This document shows, piece by piece, positions 31,704 through 39,240 of a stretch of 39,240 nucleotides of DNA (the stretch's first letter is position 1; every line of letters starts with the position of its first letter). The stretch is from Syntrophus sp. (in: bacteria) (GTDB lineage: Bacteria; Desulfobacterota; Syntrophorhabdia; Syntrophorhabdales; Syntrophorhabdaceae): contig PNOF01000022.1 of assembly GCA_013824645.1 (NCBI GenBank), forward strand, positions 1 through 39,240, in the 5' to 3' direction. A program made the position numbers and the translations under genes. Under the pieces are notes generated by a model that did no database searches, was not told where the DNA came from, and saw nothing but the letters and a program-made list of their open reading frames with translations.

Positions 31704-31970
31704 CTACTTTTTCGCTGGTGCTGCTGCTTTCTCTGCTGCTGCTGGTGCTGCTTTCTCTGCTGCTGGTCCTGCCGCTTTCTCTGCTGCTGCTGGTGCTGCT
31801 TTCTCTGCTGCTGCTGGTGCTGCTTTCTCTGCTGCTGCTGGTGCTGCTTTCTCTGCTGCTGCTTTCTCTGCTGCTGGTGCTGGTTTTGGCGGTTCCGCTG
31901 GGCTGCAACCCATCAATGAAACACCTGCAAAAAAAGTAATAGCGATAAATAACACAACAAGTTTCTTCAT
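31704..31970 (-). CDS. Ala/Lys/Glu-rich repeat lipoprotein
   Basis: An 88-residue predicted lipoprotein. The signal peptide ends in the lipobox LMGC (Cys about residue 22). After a short Pro-rich stretch (SPAEPPKPAP), the mature part consists of repeats of about eight residues of the type AAAEKAAP, ending in AAAPAKK. It would be a charged, helical or extended tether from the outer membrane, reminiscent in role (not sequence homology) of small wall-linked lipoproteins with C-terminal Lys. Start ATG 31970 with AAGGAGGTG upstream. It precedes pal in the same direction. The DNA is a CTGCTG-type imperfect repeat that can vary by slippage. Confidence 0.82.
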   Translation of the reverse strand: MKKLVVLFIAITFFAGVSLMGCSPAEPPKPAPAAEKAAAEKAAPAAAEKAAPAAAEKAAPAAAEKAAGPAAEKAAPAAAEKAAAPAKK

Positions 31971-32016
31971 TATTATTTCACCTCCTTTTTTTATGAATCT
32001 TTACCTTTATTAAATA

Positions 32017-32045
32017 GTTATATAACAACAATTGTACTATGTAAA
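32017..32045 (-). promoter_or_regulatory. Promoter of the lipoprotein-pal operon
   Basis: On the minus strand TTTACA (32040-32045), 17 bases, TATAAC (32017-32022). It begins right after the end of the PfkB-family gene and gives a leader of about 40 bases before the AAGGAGGTG ribosome site. Confidence 0.6.
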
Positions 32046-32969
32046 TCAAATTTTTTTAATAAGTACATCTTTTTTTATCATTTCAATGTCATTCATTGTG
32101 CAAAGATCGTTTCCCGCATTGAGAGCAGCGGCTGTACCACAAGCTACACCAAGCTTCAAAGCATGGTCAAAGGAAGCTCCTTCGCTAAAGGCAAAGACAA
32201 CACCGGCAACAAGAGAATCGCCTGCCCCAATGGAACTGCGGACATTTACTTTCGGGGGCGAGACATAATAAGAACCATTTTTTGAGATACCGACAACTCC
32301 CCTGGCTCCCAAGGAAACAACAATATATTCTATTCTGTCTTGATATGGTTTTGCATATTCAAGGATTTTGCCTACTTCACTTACATTCACATCAACAAGC
32401 CTGTTAAACTCATGGATATTGGGCTTTATGAGAAAAGGGCTTGCATGAGCGCCTTGCTTTAATGCCTCTCCATCGGTATCAAGAAATACCTTGGTATCCT
32501 GTTCTTTTAATGTTGAAATAAGCTGGGCATAAAAATTATCGTTCATCCCTTGAGGGGGGTTACCGCTGATTACGACGTAGCTTTTTTCGGGGATTTCCTG
32601 AATCTTTCTGTAAAACTCATCTACTTCAATCTGACTTATGGGAGGACAAAGGGTACTGAGGAGCGTCTGGAGTTTCTTTTTTCTCTGGTTAATAGTGATA
32701 TGGGCCCTTGTCTCGCTGTGAATCTTCGTAAAATCGCATATAATACCTTCGTTGACAAGCCTTCCCACCAGTTCAAGACCATTGTAGCCGCCTGCAAAAC
32801 CCATGGCGATACTCTGCCCGCCTAATTCTTTTATCACCCTTGAAACATCAATCCCCTTTCCACCGGGATATTTTCTTTCTGCTACAATCGTGTTGACATC
32901 ATCATATATGAGTTCTTCTACTTCAACAATTCTGTCAAGGAGAGGGTCCAGTGTGATAGTGTAAACCAT
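32046..32969 (-). CDS. PfkB-family sugar-phosphate kinase (1-phosphofructokinase/tagatose-6-P kinase-like)
   Basis: A 307-residue ribokinase-fold kinase. The N-terminal MVYTITLDPLLDRIVEV and KYPGGKGIDVSRVIKELGG (about 33-51) belong to the FruK/LacC/PfkB branch that phosphorylates fructose-1-P, tagatose-6-P or fructose-6-P. The anion hole and catalytic base are in RSSIGAGDSLVAG, with Asp at about residue 253; FLIKPNIHEFNRL is the usual NxxE-type segment. No phosphotransferase-system or regulator gene is adjacent, so the exact sugar phosphate cannot be chosen; a minor 6-phosphofructokinase role in glycolysis is plausible. ATG 32969 has only a weak AGGT ribosome site. Confidence 0.85.
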   Translation of the reverse strand: MVYTITLDPLLDRIVEVEELIYDDVNTIVAERKYPGGKGIDVSRVIKELGGQSIAMGFAGGYNGLELVGRLVNEGIICDFTKIHSETRAHITINQRKKKLQTLLSTLCPPISQIEVDEFYRKIQEIPEKSYVVISGNPPQGMNDNFYAQLISTLKEQDTKVFLDTDGEALKQGAHASPFLIKPNIHEFNRLVDVNVSEVGKILEYAKPYQDRIEYIVVSLGARGVVGISKNGSYYVSPPKVNVRSSIGAGDSLVAGVVFAFSEGASFDHALKLGVACGTAAALNAGNDLCTMNDIEMIKKDVLIKKI

Positions 32970-33056
32970 GAGGTTACCTGTATTGTATTAAATATATCTC
33001 AAAATGGCTACAAAAAAAATGGGAATAATAAATCTCTTGGTTTTCTACAGAAGAAA

Positions 33057-34319
33057 TTATTGGATAATTAGTTTTTTGAACTCCTGGAGCATTTCTTGCG
33101 GGTCAAGTGGAAGTTCGTGTTGATTTTTGTTTTGCATATCTCTGAGGACAATAATCCCTTTTCCCATCTCATCATCTCCGAGAATGAGGACAAAATCAGC
33201 CTTCGTGCTATCGGCATATCTCATCTGTGACTTTAATGATTTACCGTCATAGGAATAACCAAGCGTTATCCCTTCGGCCGCAAAGGCCCTCAAGATAGGG
33301 ACCATAAGCCCCTTAGCCCGGTCGCCAAGATACGCAAAGAAACATGTCGGTGTCTCCGGCGATGCCTGAAAGCGGCCAATCATGGCCAGCCTCTCCATGC
33401 CGATTGCAAAACCGATACCAGGGGTCGCCGGACCACCCATCTCTTCGACAAGGTTGTCATATCTGCCACCTGCAATGAACGCCTTCTGAGCGCCCAAATC
33501 ATCGGAAGTTATTTCAAAAACCGTCTTTGTATAATAATCGAGCCCCCTCACAAGCCGTTTGTTGATGTCGACGACAACACCGAAATCATTTACATGCATA
33601 AGAAATGCATGAAAATGTTCACTGCAATCTCCACAGAGGTGGTCATAGAGAAATGGCGAATGGGCCGTTACCTGAATACATTGTGCATTTTTGCAGTCAA
33701 ATATCCTTAAGGGGTTCCGGCTGAGGCGCCTCAAGCAGTCTTCGCAGAGTTCATCTTTTTTCGTCTCAAAGTATTCAACGAGGACATCCCTGAAAGACTC
33801 CCTGCACTCTCTGCAGCCGACACTGTTAACCTCGATTTTATAGTTCGTTACACCAAGCTCACCCAACATCAAAAAAATCATCCAGATAAGTTCCGCGTCA
33901 AGGAGGGGCTCTTTCACGTTGAAGACTTCCACATCTATCTGATGGAATTCCCTGAACCTGCCCTTCTGGGGCCTTTCATGGCGGAACATGGGGCCGATGG
34001 TGAAGAGTTTCGTCACCCTTTCTTTTGCATAGAGGCTCTCCTGGAGATATGACCGTACCATCCCGGCAGTGGCTTCAGGCCGAAGTGTCAGAGAGTCACC
34101 TCCGAGGTCCTGAAAGGTAAACATCTCTTTCTCCACGATATCCGTTGTATCGCCGATGCTGCGCACGAAAAGGTCAGTCTTTTCAAGGATAGGGATTTCA
34201 ATTTCCCGGAAACCGAGGAGCCGGAAATATTTCCGTGCGACGGCTTCAATATGTTTAAATTTTTCTATTTCCTCGCCGAAGATATCCTTGAACCCTCTCA
34301 GGGTCTTAATCTTTTCCAT
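33057..34319 (-). CDS. hisS: Histidyl-tRNA synthetase
   Basis: HisRS charges tRNA-His. The 420-residue class II synthetase has motif 2 (GPMFRHERPQKGRFREFHQ, about residues 107-125), the histidine-specific segments GLDYYTKTVFE and AGGRYDNLVEEMGG, and motif 3 (GIGFAIGMERL, about 302-312). The C-terminal anticodon-binding domain follows, ending in LILGDDEMGKGIIVLRDM. A central Cys-rich stretch (CRECRESF ... CEDCLRRL ... CGDCSEHF) could form a metal-binding insertion, as in some bacterial HisRS. It starts at ATG 34319; the PfkB-like gene follows 87 bases after its stop. Confidence 0.97.
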   Translation of the reverse strand: MEKIKTLRGFKDIFGEEIEKFKHIEAVARKYFRLLGFREIEIPILEKTDLFVRSIGDTTDIVEKEMFTFQDLGGDSLTLRPEATAGMVRSYLQESLYAKERVTKLFTIGPMFRHERPQKGRFREFHQIDVEVFNVKEPLLDAELIWMIFLMLGELGVTNYKIEVNSVGCRECRESFRDVLVEYFETKKDELCEDCLRRLSRNPLRIFDCKNAQCIQVTAHSPFLYDHLCGDCSEHFHAFLMHVNDFGVVVDINKRLVRGLDYYTKTVFEITSDDLGAQKAFIAGGRYDNLVEEMGGPATPGIGFAIGMERLAMIGRFQASPETPTCFFAYLGDRAKGLMVPILRAFAAEGITLGYSYDGKSLKSQMRYADSTKADFVLILGDDEMGKGIIVLRDMQNKNQHELPLDPQEMLQEFKKLIIQ

Positions 34320-35119
34320 ACTTTCTCCAAAAAAAGCTCTTTATACCTTCATTTAGTAACATAAAAGAGGGGGTAAAGTAAACCATGCCAAAATACAAAT
34401 CCCAATAACCAGGGCCTCTTGCAAAAGTCCTGACCTTTTCCTTGTCATAATACCATGGACTTTGCCGGTCCCGTGAATAATTTCAACCAAGTCTGACTAC
34501 GATTCGCCTTTACTTACTACGGCGCCAAGTCCGAAACGTTTTACCCCATATTTTTGACGTACCTCTCCCTCATGTATAGAATATAGAGCAAGTAAGTTAT
34601 TTTATGCGAGGTCAGCTTCATCATGGGGATAGCAACATCAGGCATATATTTTGAGTGGTTCATCAACGACCTTTGTCTGTATCGTCATCGGCCGATTATA
34701 TACTCTATTTGTCCTTTTGTTCTTCGATAAGTTTTACTTCGATGCCGCTTTAAGACCGTTGCCAAGCATATCGAGAAATGCCTCCAGAGATTTTTCTCCC
34801 TTGGCAATATCAGCAAAAAAAGGCTTAATATCAATTTGCCATCAGGATTATTCTACACGAAAGGGGGAAGCGGGTTGTTGTTCGCTTTCACTCGCAATGA
34901 AACCGTACTTGCAGCGGACATTGAGGACGCCTTGGGCCCCTGCCGATGAGCCGTAGCGGGCCTGCGGCCAGGCCGCGTTTAGGCCAATTTTCGTTGTCTG
35001 AGCGACAGAGCTAGTTCAGAAATTGAGCGTAGGTGAATCGTATGCAGGGTAAGGCGCCCGGAGTGGGAGCAAAAGAAACCCGCTTCCCGCTTCCATGTCA
35101 ATTTGAACGCAAATATGAA
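34320..35119. pseudogene. Non-coding region with decayed coding fragments
   Basis: About 800 bases carry no intact gene. On the minus strand, roughly 34730-34850, a coding-like C-terminal fragment reads KPFFADIAKGEKSLEAF and then DMLGNGLKAASK before a stop; a TGA interrupts the frame just upstream. Near 34500-34560 another fragment reads RQKYGVKRFGLGAVVSKGES and stops. At 34410 the motif CCTCTTGCAAAAGTC resembles the ends of some insertion sequences. The parent gene family is not recognised. I read this as a relic of a deleted gene or insertion, with low certainty. Confidence 0.35.
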
Positions 35120-35581
35120 TTATCCGCCCCTGACAACGGAGGAGAAAGTAAGGAACAAATAATTCATGTTTTCCAGCCTTTGATATTCGACGGTGTCGGT
35201 AAGTTTTTTAACAAGACGCGCCGATGGTTGCGGTATGCCCTGTTCCACAAACTCATCTTTAAATAAAGGATCACCGGCAAGGAGCATATTAAAAGAACTA
35301 CCCCAATCGATAATCTTAAAAACCATCCTATCCGCTCTGTCAAGAGTACATGCTATTGCTATGTCTCCGCTCACTTCCCGAAAAGCATAGGTGACAATAT
35401 TAGTAAAAACCTCTGCAAAGGCGCGCTCTATCTCGATAATTCTCTCCGCACCATATTCCTGCTTCCTCGCAAGATCCGACACAAAACCAATAAGTTTTTG
35501 AATAGAGTCTACATGTCCCGGCGCTGTCAATTGGCCGAGGACTTTTACCTTTTTCGTTTGCTTTTCATTGTCTGTTTCCAT
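35120..35581 (-). CDS. RsbW-like anti-sigma factor / histidine-kinase-fold ATPase
   Basis: A 153-residue GHKL-fold protein of the RsbW/SpoIIAB kind, serine kinases that hold sigma factors or phosphorylate an anti-anti-sigma partner. The N-box is visible (IEIERAFAEVFTNIVTYAF, about 56-74), as are a G1-like FKIIDWGSSFN and GIPQPSARLVKKLTD near the ATP lid. ATG 35581 with AGGAGGT six bases upstream is the start. No STAS-domain antagonist or sigma factor gene is adjacent, so it is an orphan whose partner is elsewhere. A 109-base gap separates it from hflX in the same direction. Confidence 0.82.
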   Translation of the reverse strand: METDNEKQTKKVKVLGQLTAPGHVDSIQKLIGFVSDLARKQEYGAERIIEIERAFAEVFTNIVTYAFREVSGDIAIACTLDRADRMVFKIIDWGSSFNMLLAGDPLFKDEFVEQGIPQPSARLVKKLTDTVEYQRLENMNYLFLTFSSVVRGG

Positions 35582-35690
35582 GAAAATACCTCCTGAATAC
35601 CTCATCTTTTACAATTAAGGTCTTATGATTGTAAAGAAGATGACAAAAAAAATCAAATACCGGAGAGCTAACGGATGGTATATTCCTGGC

Positions 35691-37325
35691 CTAAGTATGA
35701 TCGACGGCAAGGGACGCCTGGATTTTCAGGACCAACTCCACGATCCCTTCTTTTTTCAGGCACGATATGGAAATAGCATCATATCGTGTTTCAATATTTT
35801 CGAGGATAGTTTTATCAACCCTGTCGATCTTGTTGAAGACGATGATCTTCTTTTTTTGCCCCAGATTAAGCGTTTTCAGGATATCTTCCACAGCGTCTAT
35901 CCTGTCTTCAAAGTCAGGGGCGCTGATATCGACAAGGTGCAAAAACAAGTGGGCGTCTTCAAGCTCTTCAAGGGTTGCCGTAAAGGCCCTGAGGAGAACC
36001 TGCGGAAGCTCATTGATGAATCCGACGGTATCGGTAAGGATAATCTCTTTCCGCTCGGGATATTTGATCATCCTCGTGGTGGGATTGAGAGTGCTGAATG
36101 GCTTATCCTCAACTTCCACGGTGCTTTTCGTGAGGAGATTTAAGAGCGTTGATTTCCCTGAATTGGTATAACCCACAATGGAAACAATGGGGATCTGAGA
36201 GTATTTTCTTCTCTCCCGCTTTTTTTCCCGTATTTTCCTGATTTCTTCGAGCTTCTTTTCAAGAAAGGTGATTTTCTCCCTGGTACGCCTTCTGTCCACC
36301 TCAAGCTTCATTTCTCCGGGGCCCCGCCCGCCTATGCCGCCGGCAAGCCTTGAAAAGGCGGTATTTCTTCCGACGAGCCGGGGCAGGATATATTTGAGCT
36401 GGGCAAGCTCGACCTGTATAATCGCCTCTCTCGTATTGGCCCGTCCTGCAAAAATATCAAGTATAAGTTGATTTCTATCGATAACCTTCAATTCCGTCAG
36501 TTCTGAAATATTGTTCATCTGGCCCGGAGTAAGCTCCTCATCAAAAACAAGGAGGGAAGCTCCTAACTGTTGGCATTTCGTGACGATCTCCTCAATTTTA
36601 CCCTTCCCCACAAGATACTTGGGATGGAGGTCTCTGGGCTTCTGGACAACAGTATCAAGAACAGAGATCCCCGCAGAATAACAGAGATCTTTCATCTCCG
36701 CTGTCCTGTCTCCAACGTGTTTCTCCCTGCGGGGCATGACAACAACGACAAGGAGGCACTGATCGGAATCCTTGTTGAGTACATAGAACCGCCCCCGTTC
36801 TTTGACGAATTCGTTTTCCAGCTCTGTAATGAACTCTGTGAAATCAACATCAAGATCCTGAAGAGCAATGGGCTCCATAAAGTCCCATATTTTCCCTTCA
36901 TTATTCTCAGGAACAAGGTAGCCTGTATGGATCGTATCGTAGCGCTCTGCGGGGCGCTTTGTAATGCAGACAATGAGATCAAGCTGAAGCATGGCGAGAT
37001 CGGACAAATCTTCTTTTGAGAGAAGTTCACCGTTTAAATGGGTATGGATAAAGCGGACACCTCTGAACCGTGCCCTGCCGAGACGTTCCGTTGCAAGGCG
37101 AGGGATGGCAAGGGCATGATTGTCTCCGACAATGACGTATTCGACAACCCCTCTACGGTTGATGATAAGACCGATCTGCCGCGATATTTCCTTTGAAAGC
37201 TCCATGATCTGACTTGCCAGATCAAAAGAAATGATCGAAGAAGCCTCGACACGTTTTGTGTAAAGGTTCTGAAGCCTTCTTTTTATGAGGTGGTTGAGAC
37301 CCTGAATATTACCGTGTATGTGAAT
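35691..37325 (-). CDS. hflX: Ribosome-associated GTPase HflX, probable AUU start
   Basis: HflX is a GTPase that binds the large ribosomal subunit and can split stalled or hibernating ribosomes. The HflX middle domain (RDLHPKYLVGKGKIEEI) and glycine-rich linker (RLAGGIGGRGPGE) lead into the G domain: G1 VGYTNSGKST, G2 STLNPTTR, G3 TDTVGF, G4 FNKIDR. An N-terminal extension of about 180 residues is also present, as in other long HflX proteins. Family alignment begins at HIHGNIQGL. No ATG, GTG or TTG lies there, but an ATT at 37325 has GGAG five bases upstream. The upstream TTG at 37379 is inside the NusG-like gene. Confidence 0.92.
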   Translation of the reverse strand: MHIHGNIQGLNHLIKRRLQNLYTKRVEASSIISFDLASQIMELSKEISRQIGLIINRRGVVEYVIVGDNHALAIPRLATERLGRARFRGVRFIHTHLNGELLSKEDLSDLAMLQLDLIVCITKRPAERYDTIHTGYLVPENNEGKIWDFMEPIALQDLDVDFTEFITELENEFVKERGRFYVLNKDSDQCLLVVVVMPRREKHVGDRTAEMKDLCYSAGISVLDTVVQKPRDLHPKYLVGKGKIEEIVTKCQQLGASLLVFDEELTPGQMNNISELTELKVIDRNQLILDIFAGRANTREAIIQVELAQLKYILPRLVGRNTAFSRLAGGIGGRGPGEMKLEVDRRRTREKITFLEKKLEEIRKIREKKRERRKYSQIPIVSIVGYTNSGKSTLLNLLTKSTVEVEDKPFSTLNPTTRMIKYPERKEIILTDTVGFINELPQVLLRAFTATLEELEDAHLFLHLVDISAPDFEDRIDAVEDILKTLNLGQKKKIIVFNKIDRVDKTILENIETRYDAISISCLKKEGIVELVLKIQASLAVDHT

Positions 37326-37333
37326 ATGAGCTC

Positions 37334-37828
37334 CTATGAGCTTACAACTAATGCCCGGTCTATCTCCATGCGGGCACAATAATCTACACCGTCGAGCAGT
37401 ATGGCAACGCGCTCCCGTCCGTCCAGTTCCTTCTCGAAAATACCGCTAAAACCCTTAAAGGGACCTTCCTGAATGACAATCTTCTCGCCCTTCTGGAATT
37501 CCTTTTTCTGTATTGTCGCAACACCATTTTCGAGATTATTTTTGATAAATTGAATCAAATTTTCCTGGAGAGGTATAATCCGCCCGTTAAAATTGACAAT
37601 GGCCCTTATGCCCCGCGTGTATTTGACCAGACGGAATTCATCGACAGGATGGAACTTCACAAAGATATAACCGGGAAACATAGGCTCAACAACTTGAACA
37701 AACTTACCCTCTTTATATTTCCTCAGCTTTATTTTCGGCGCAAGGGCCTCGATATTGCCTGCAAGGAGGTTGACGGCAGCCCTTTCTTCATTTTTCGGTT
37801 TCGTAGTCACTACATACCAGTTCTTCAT
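37334..37828 (-). CDS. NusG/RfaH-type transcription antitermination factor
   Basis: A 164-residue NusG paralogue. The NGN domain (WYVVTTKPKNEERAAVNLL, PMFPGYIFVKF, VKYTRGIRAIVNF) covers about residues 1-105 and binds RNA polymerase; a KOW domain follows (FQKGEKIVIQEGPFKGFSGIF, about 113-133). Such short paralogues (RfaH, UpxY, LoaP) usually relieve early termination in one long operon, often for polysaccharide or secreted products. The general nusG would normally sit beside secE and rplK, which are not here, so a specialised role is likely. hflX follows nine bases after the stop. The upstream gene, reading into it, is the TPR protein. Confidence 0.87.
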   Translation of the reverse strand: MKNWYVVTTKPKNEERAAVNLLAGNIEALAPKIKLRKYKEGKFVQVVEPMFPGYIFVKFHPVDEFRLVKYTRGIRAIVNFNGRIIPLQENLIQFIKNNLENGVATIQKKEFQKGEKIVIQEGPFKGFSGIFEKELDGRERVAILLDGVDYCARMEIDRALVVSS

Positions 37829-37997
37829 ATCCTATATTATCAACGAAAATGGATCATTTTTCAAGACAAAGCGTGATTCATGGCTCAGCAAGACTCCAAC
37901 AATACTTAGTACGACTGCGGATCAACTATGAAATTCCTGATACTTGGTTTTTGTGTCAGGCCAACGGCAATAGTCGAGGAGCATTCAATGTGTTTGC

Positions 37998-38068
37998 GCT
38001 TCGCGGCGCGAAGCTTTATGTTTTGCAGCAACCCGATAGTATGTTAGTGGCTACGCATATCTATCGGG
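37998..38068. repeat. Two inverted repeats downstream of the TPR gene
   Basis: CCCGATAG (38032-38039) faces CTATCGGG (38061-38068), seven bases beyond the TPR stop on the minus strand. GCTTCGC (37998-38004) faces GCGAAGC (38008-38014) with a three-base loop. Neither has a minus-strand U-tract; they may still form 3'-end structures of the TPR mRNA. An 88-codon plus-strand frame here has no recognisable features. Confidence 0.4.
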
Positions 38069-38074
38069 ATTTGA

Positions 38075-39240
38075 TTATTGCGATAGCTTTTCCCCCTGTA
38101 ATTTGGTTACGATAGCCCCTATCTCTTCCGTTCCTGGAAGATTTGCTGAAAGGCCGATTTCATAGGCTCGCCGCAATATTGCCTCGCCTTTTTCCTTCTC
38201 TCCGGTATCAATGAGAAATTTTCCAAGCACACAGCCCACATTGAATAGTCCTTCTGCATTGTTTGTCTCCACTGCAATTTTATATGCTTCGAATTCATGT
38301 TTGCAGTAGCTTTTGCCATTCTCTCTTTTAAGATCGATCATAGCCATATCGTGAAGTGTGAAAATTAACCCTTCCTTGTCCCCGGATTTCTTTCTGATCT
38401 GTAAGGATTCTTCAAGATATTTGAGGGCAGTGTCATAGTCGCCCCAGGCATGGTAGATCTGACTGATATTGTTGAGCGTTGTGCCTTCACCCTTCTTATC
38501 GCCGATTTCCTGACAAATTGCGAGTGATTGCTTGAGATAGTCCAGGGCAGTGTCCTGGTCGCCCCGGGCATGGTAGATCTGACTGATATTGTTGAGCGTC
38601 GTGCCTTCACCGCTTTTATCGCCGATTTCCTGACAAATTGCGAGTGATTGCTTGAGATAGTCCAGGGCAGTGTCATAGTCGCCCAGGGCATCATAGATTC
38701 CACCGATATTATTGAGCGTCGCGCCTTCACCTTCTTTATTGCCGATTTCCTGGCAAATTGCGAATGATTGCTTGAGATAGTCCAGGGCAGTGTCATAGTC
38801 GCCCAGGGCATGGTAGATCTGACTGATATTGTTGAGCGTCGCGCCTTCACCGCTTTTATCGCCGATTTCCTGGCGAATTGCGAATGATTGCTTGAGATAG
38901 ACCAAAGCAGTGTCATAGTCGCCCCGGGCATGGTAGATCTGACTGATATTGTTGAGCGTCGCGCCTTCACCTTCTTTATTGCCGATTTCCTGACAAATTG
39001 CGAGTGATTGCTTGAGATAGCCCAGGGCAGTGTCATAGTCGCCCCGGGCACGGTAGATTCCACCGATATTATTGAGCGTCGCGCCTTCACCGCTTTTATC
39101 GCCGATTTCCTGGCAAATTGCGAATGATTGCTTGAGATAGTCCAGGGCAGTGTCATAGTCGCCCCGGGCATCGTAGATCTGACTGATATTGTTGAGCGTT
39201 GTGCCTTCACCTTCTTTATTGCCGATTTCTTGAAATATTG
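38075..39240 (-). CDS. Tetratricopeptide repeat protein, 5' part outside the window
   Basis: The frame is open from the window edge to TAA 38075, giving at least the last 387 residues. Seven 40-residue TPR units of the type LGDYDTALDYLKQSLAICQ plus EIGDKSGEGTTLNNISQIY are visible, followed by a degenerate C-terminal part (about 130 residues) with a TPR-like NVGCVLGKFLIDTG and RAYEIGLSA. These 40-residue units match the TPR_12 type found in NB-ARC/kinesin-light-chain-like arrays that bind peptides or partner proteins. The first in-frame ATG/GTG/TTG in view (TTG 38905) is inside a repeat, so the true start lies beyond 39240. What precedes the repeats (for example an effector or kinase domain) cannot be seen. 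Confidence 0.85.
   Translation of the reverse strand, partial: IFQEIGNKEGEGTTLNNISQIYDARGDYDTALDYLKQSFAICQEIGDKSGEGATLNNIGGIYRARGDYDTALGYLKQSLAICQEIGNKEGEGATLNNISQIYHARGDYDTALVYLKQSFAIRQEIGDKSGEGATLNNISQIYHALGDYDTALDYLKQSFAICQEIGNKEGEGATLNNIGGIYDALGDYDTALDYLKQSLAICQEIGDKSGEGTTLNNISQIYHARGDQDTALDYLKQSLAICQEIGDKKGEGTTLNNISQIYHAWGDYDTALKYLEESLQIRKKSGDKEGLIFTLHDMAMIDLKRENGKSYCKHEFEAYKIAVETNNAEGLFNVGCVLGKFLIDTGEKEKGEAILRRAYEIGLSANLPGTEEIGAIVTKLQGEKLSQ
38461..39240. repeat. Tandem array of near-identical 120-bp units
   Basis: Units begin at 38461, 38581, 38701, 38821, 38941, 39061 and 39181 with no length variation, each 120 bases (40 codons). A variable segment alternates between coding NKEGEG and DKSGEG from 38581 onward, while another marker (GGIY versus SQIY) recurs at 38700 and 39060. 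This pattern suggests unequal exchange or gene conversion. Confidence 0.95.

Noticed and set aside
31351-32013. Plus-strand Ala/Phe-rich and Leu/Cys-rich frames
   Set aside because: They are antisense readings of the CTGCTG-like repeat in the Ala-rich lipoprotein gene and of pal.
34651-34956. 101-codon plus-strand frame
   Set aside because: Composition is unlike a protein, and the opposite strand carries the more coding-like fragment.
37849-38115. 88-codon plus-strand frame
   Set aside because: No recognisable domain or ribosome site; it overlaps inverted repeats and the 3' end of the TPR gene.
38365-39210. A 281-codon minus-strand frame of repeated Ser/Thr/Met-rich units
   Set aside because: It is an out-of-frame reading of the 120-bp TPR array; length is preserved only because the unit is a multiple of three.

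Overview
This is a 39 kb window of ordinary bacterial chromosome: mostly housekeeping and envelope genes on both strands in short operons, with many tightly spaced or overlapping genes. It looks like a Gram-negative anaerobe of the former Deltaproteobacteria (Desulfobacterota), plausibly a syntrophic or fermentative lineage. That is inference. It rests on LptF/LptG, Pal and a TolC-type efflux operon (outer membrane), a cytochrome b / FeS / double-CCG membrane oxidoreductase of the EtfAB:quinone oxidoreductase (EMO) type, a bacterial 2[4Fe-4S] ferredoxin, a LarA-like protein, a radical-SAM lysine 2,3-aminomutase and a GH57 enzyme. Sigma70-like promoters with TTGACA boxes are easy to see.

Layout. 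0-5 kb: adk (-), a 33-residue Lys-rich ORF (-), a LarA-like racemase (+), an orphan FabH (+) behind a near-consensus promoter, and a vapBC toxin-antitoxin pair whose toxin stop codon lies in the first unit of a heptamer repeat array. 4.6-9.5 kb: a prepilin-like gene (-) back to back with an ExeA-type ATPase carrying an SH3 domain (+), then GH57 (-) and a small metallophosphoesterase (-). 9.5-13 kb: lptF, lptG, an RNase H-fold exonuclease and an alpha/beta hydrolase (+). 13-16.3 kb: a conserved-TM-helix protein (-), a ferredoxin (+) and the EMO-like oxidoreductase (-). 16.4-22.9 kb: a LysM-NlpC/P60 hydrolase and a membrane-anchored TPR-like protein (+), then a four-gene tolC-macA-ATPase-permease operon (-).

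22.9-23.7 kb holds no convincing protein gene. It contains two degenerate copies of a hairpin-forming repeat, tRNA-Phe (-) and a dispersed repeat. 23.7-28.7 kb: DUF1015, a TrmN6-like methyltransferase and a polyprenyl synthase (+), facing rsmI-glgC (-). 28.7-31.7 kb: a lytic transglycosylase and pgsA (+), then kamA and pal (-). 31.7-34.3 kb: an Ala-rich repeat lipoprotein, a PfkB-type sugar-phosphate kinase and hisS (-). 34.3-35.1 kb is non-coding with decayed coding fragments. 35.1-39.2 kb: an RsbW-like kinase, hflX and a NusG/RfaH paralogue (-), then the 3' part of a gene made of near-identical 120-bp TPR units that runs off the right edge.

No coherent new multi-gene system stands out. The observations most worth a second look are the duplicated hairpin element at 23.1-23.3 kb, the heptamer arrays and related dispersed element, the 32-bp perfect palindrome inside short terminal inverted repeats at 13.04-13.17 kb, unusual starts (a possible AUU for hflX, a prepilin-like gene one base out of frame with its best ATG, a kamA frame crossing the pal terminator), the homogenised TPR array, and the EMO-like gene.
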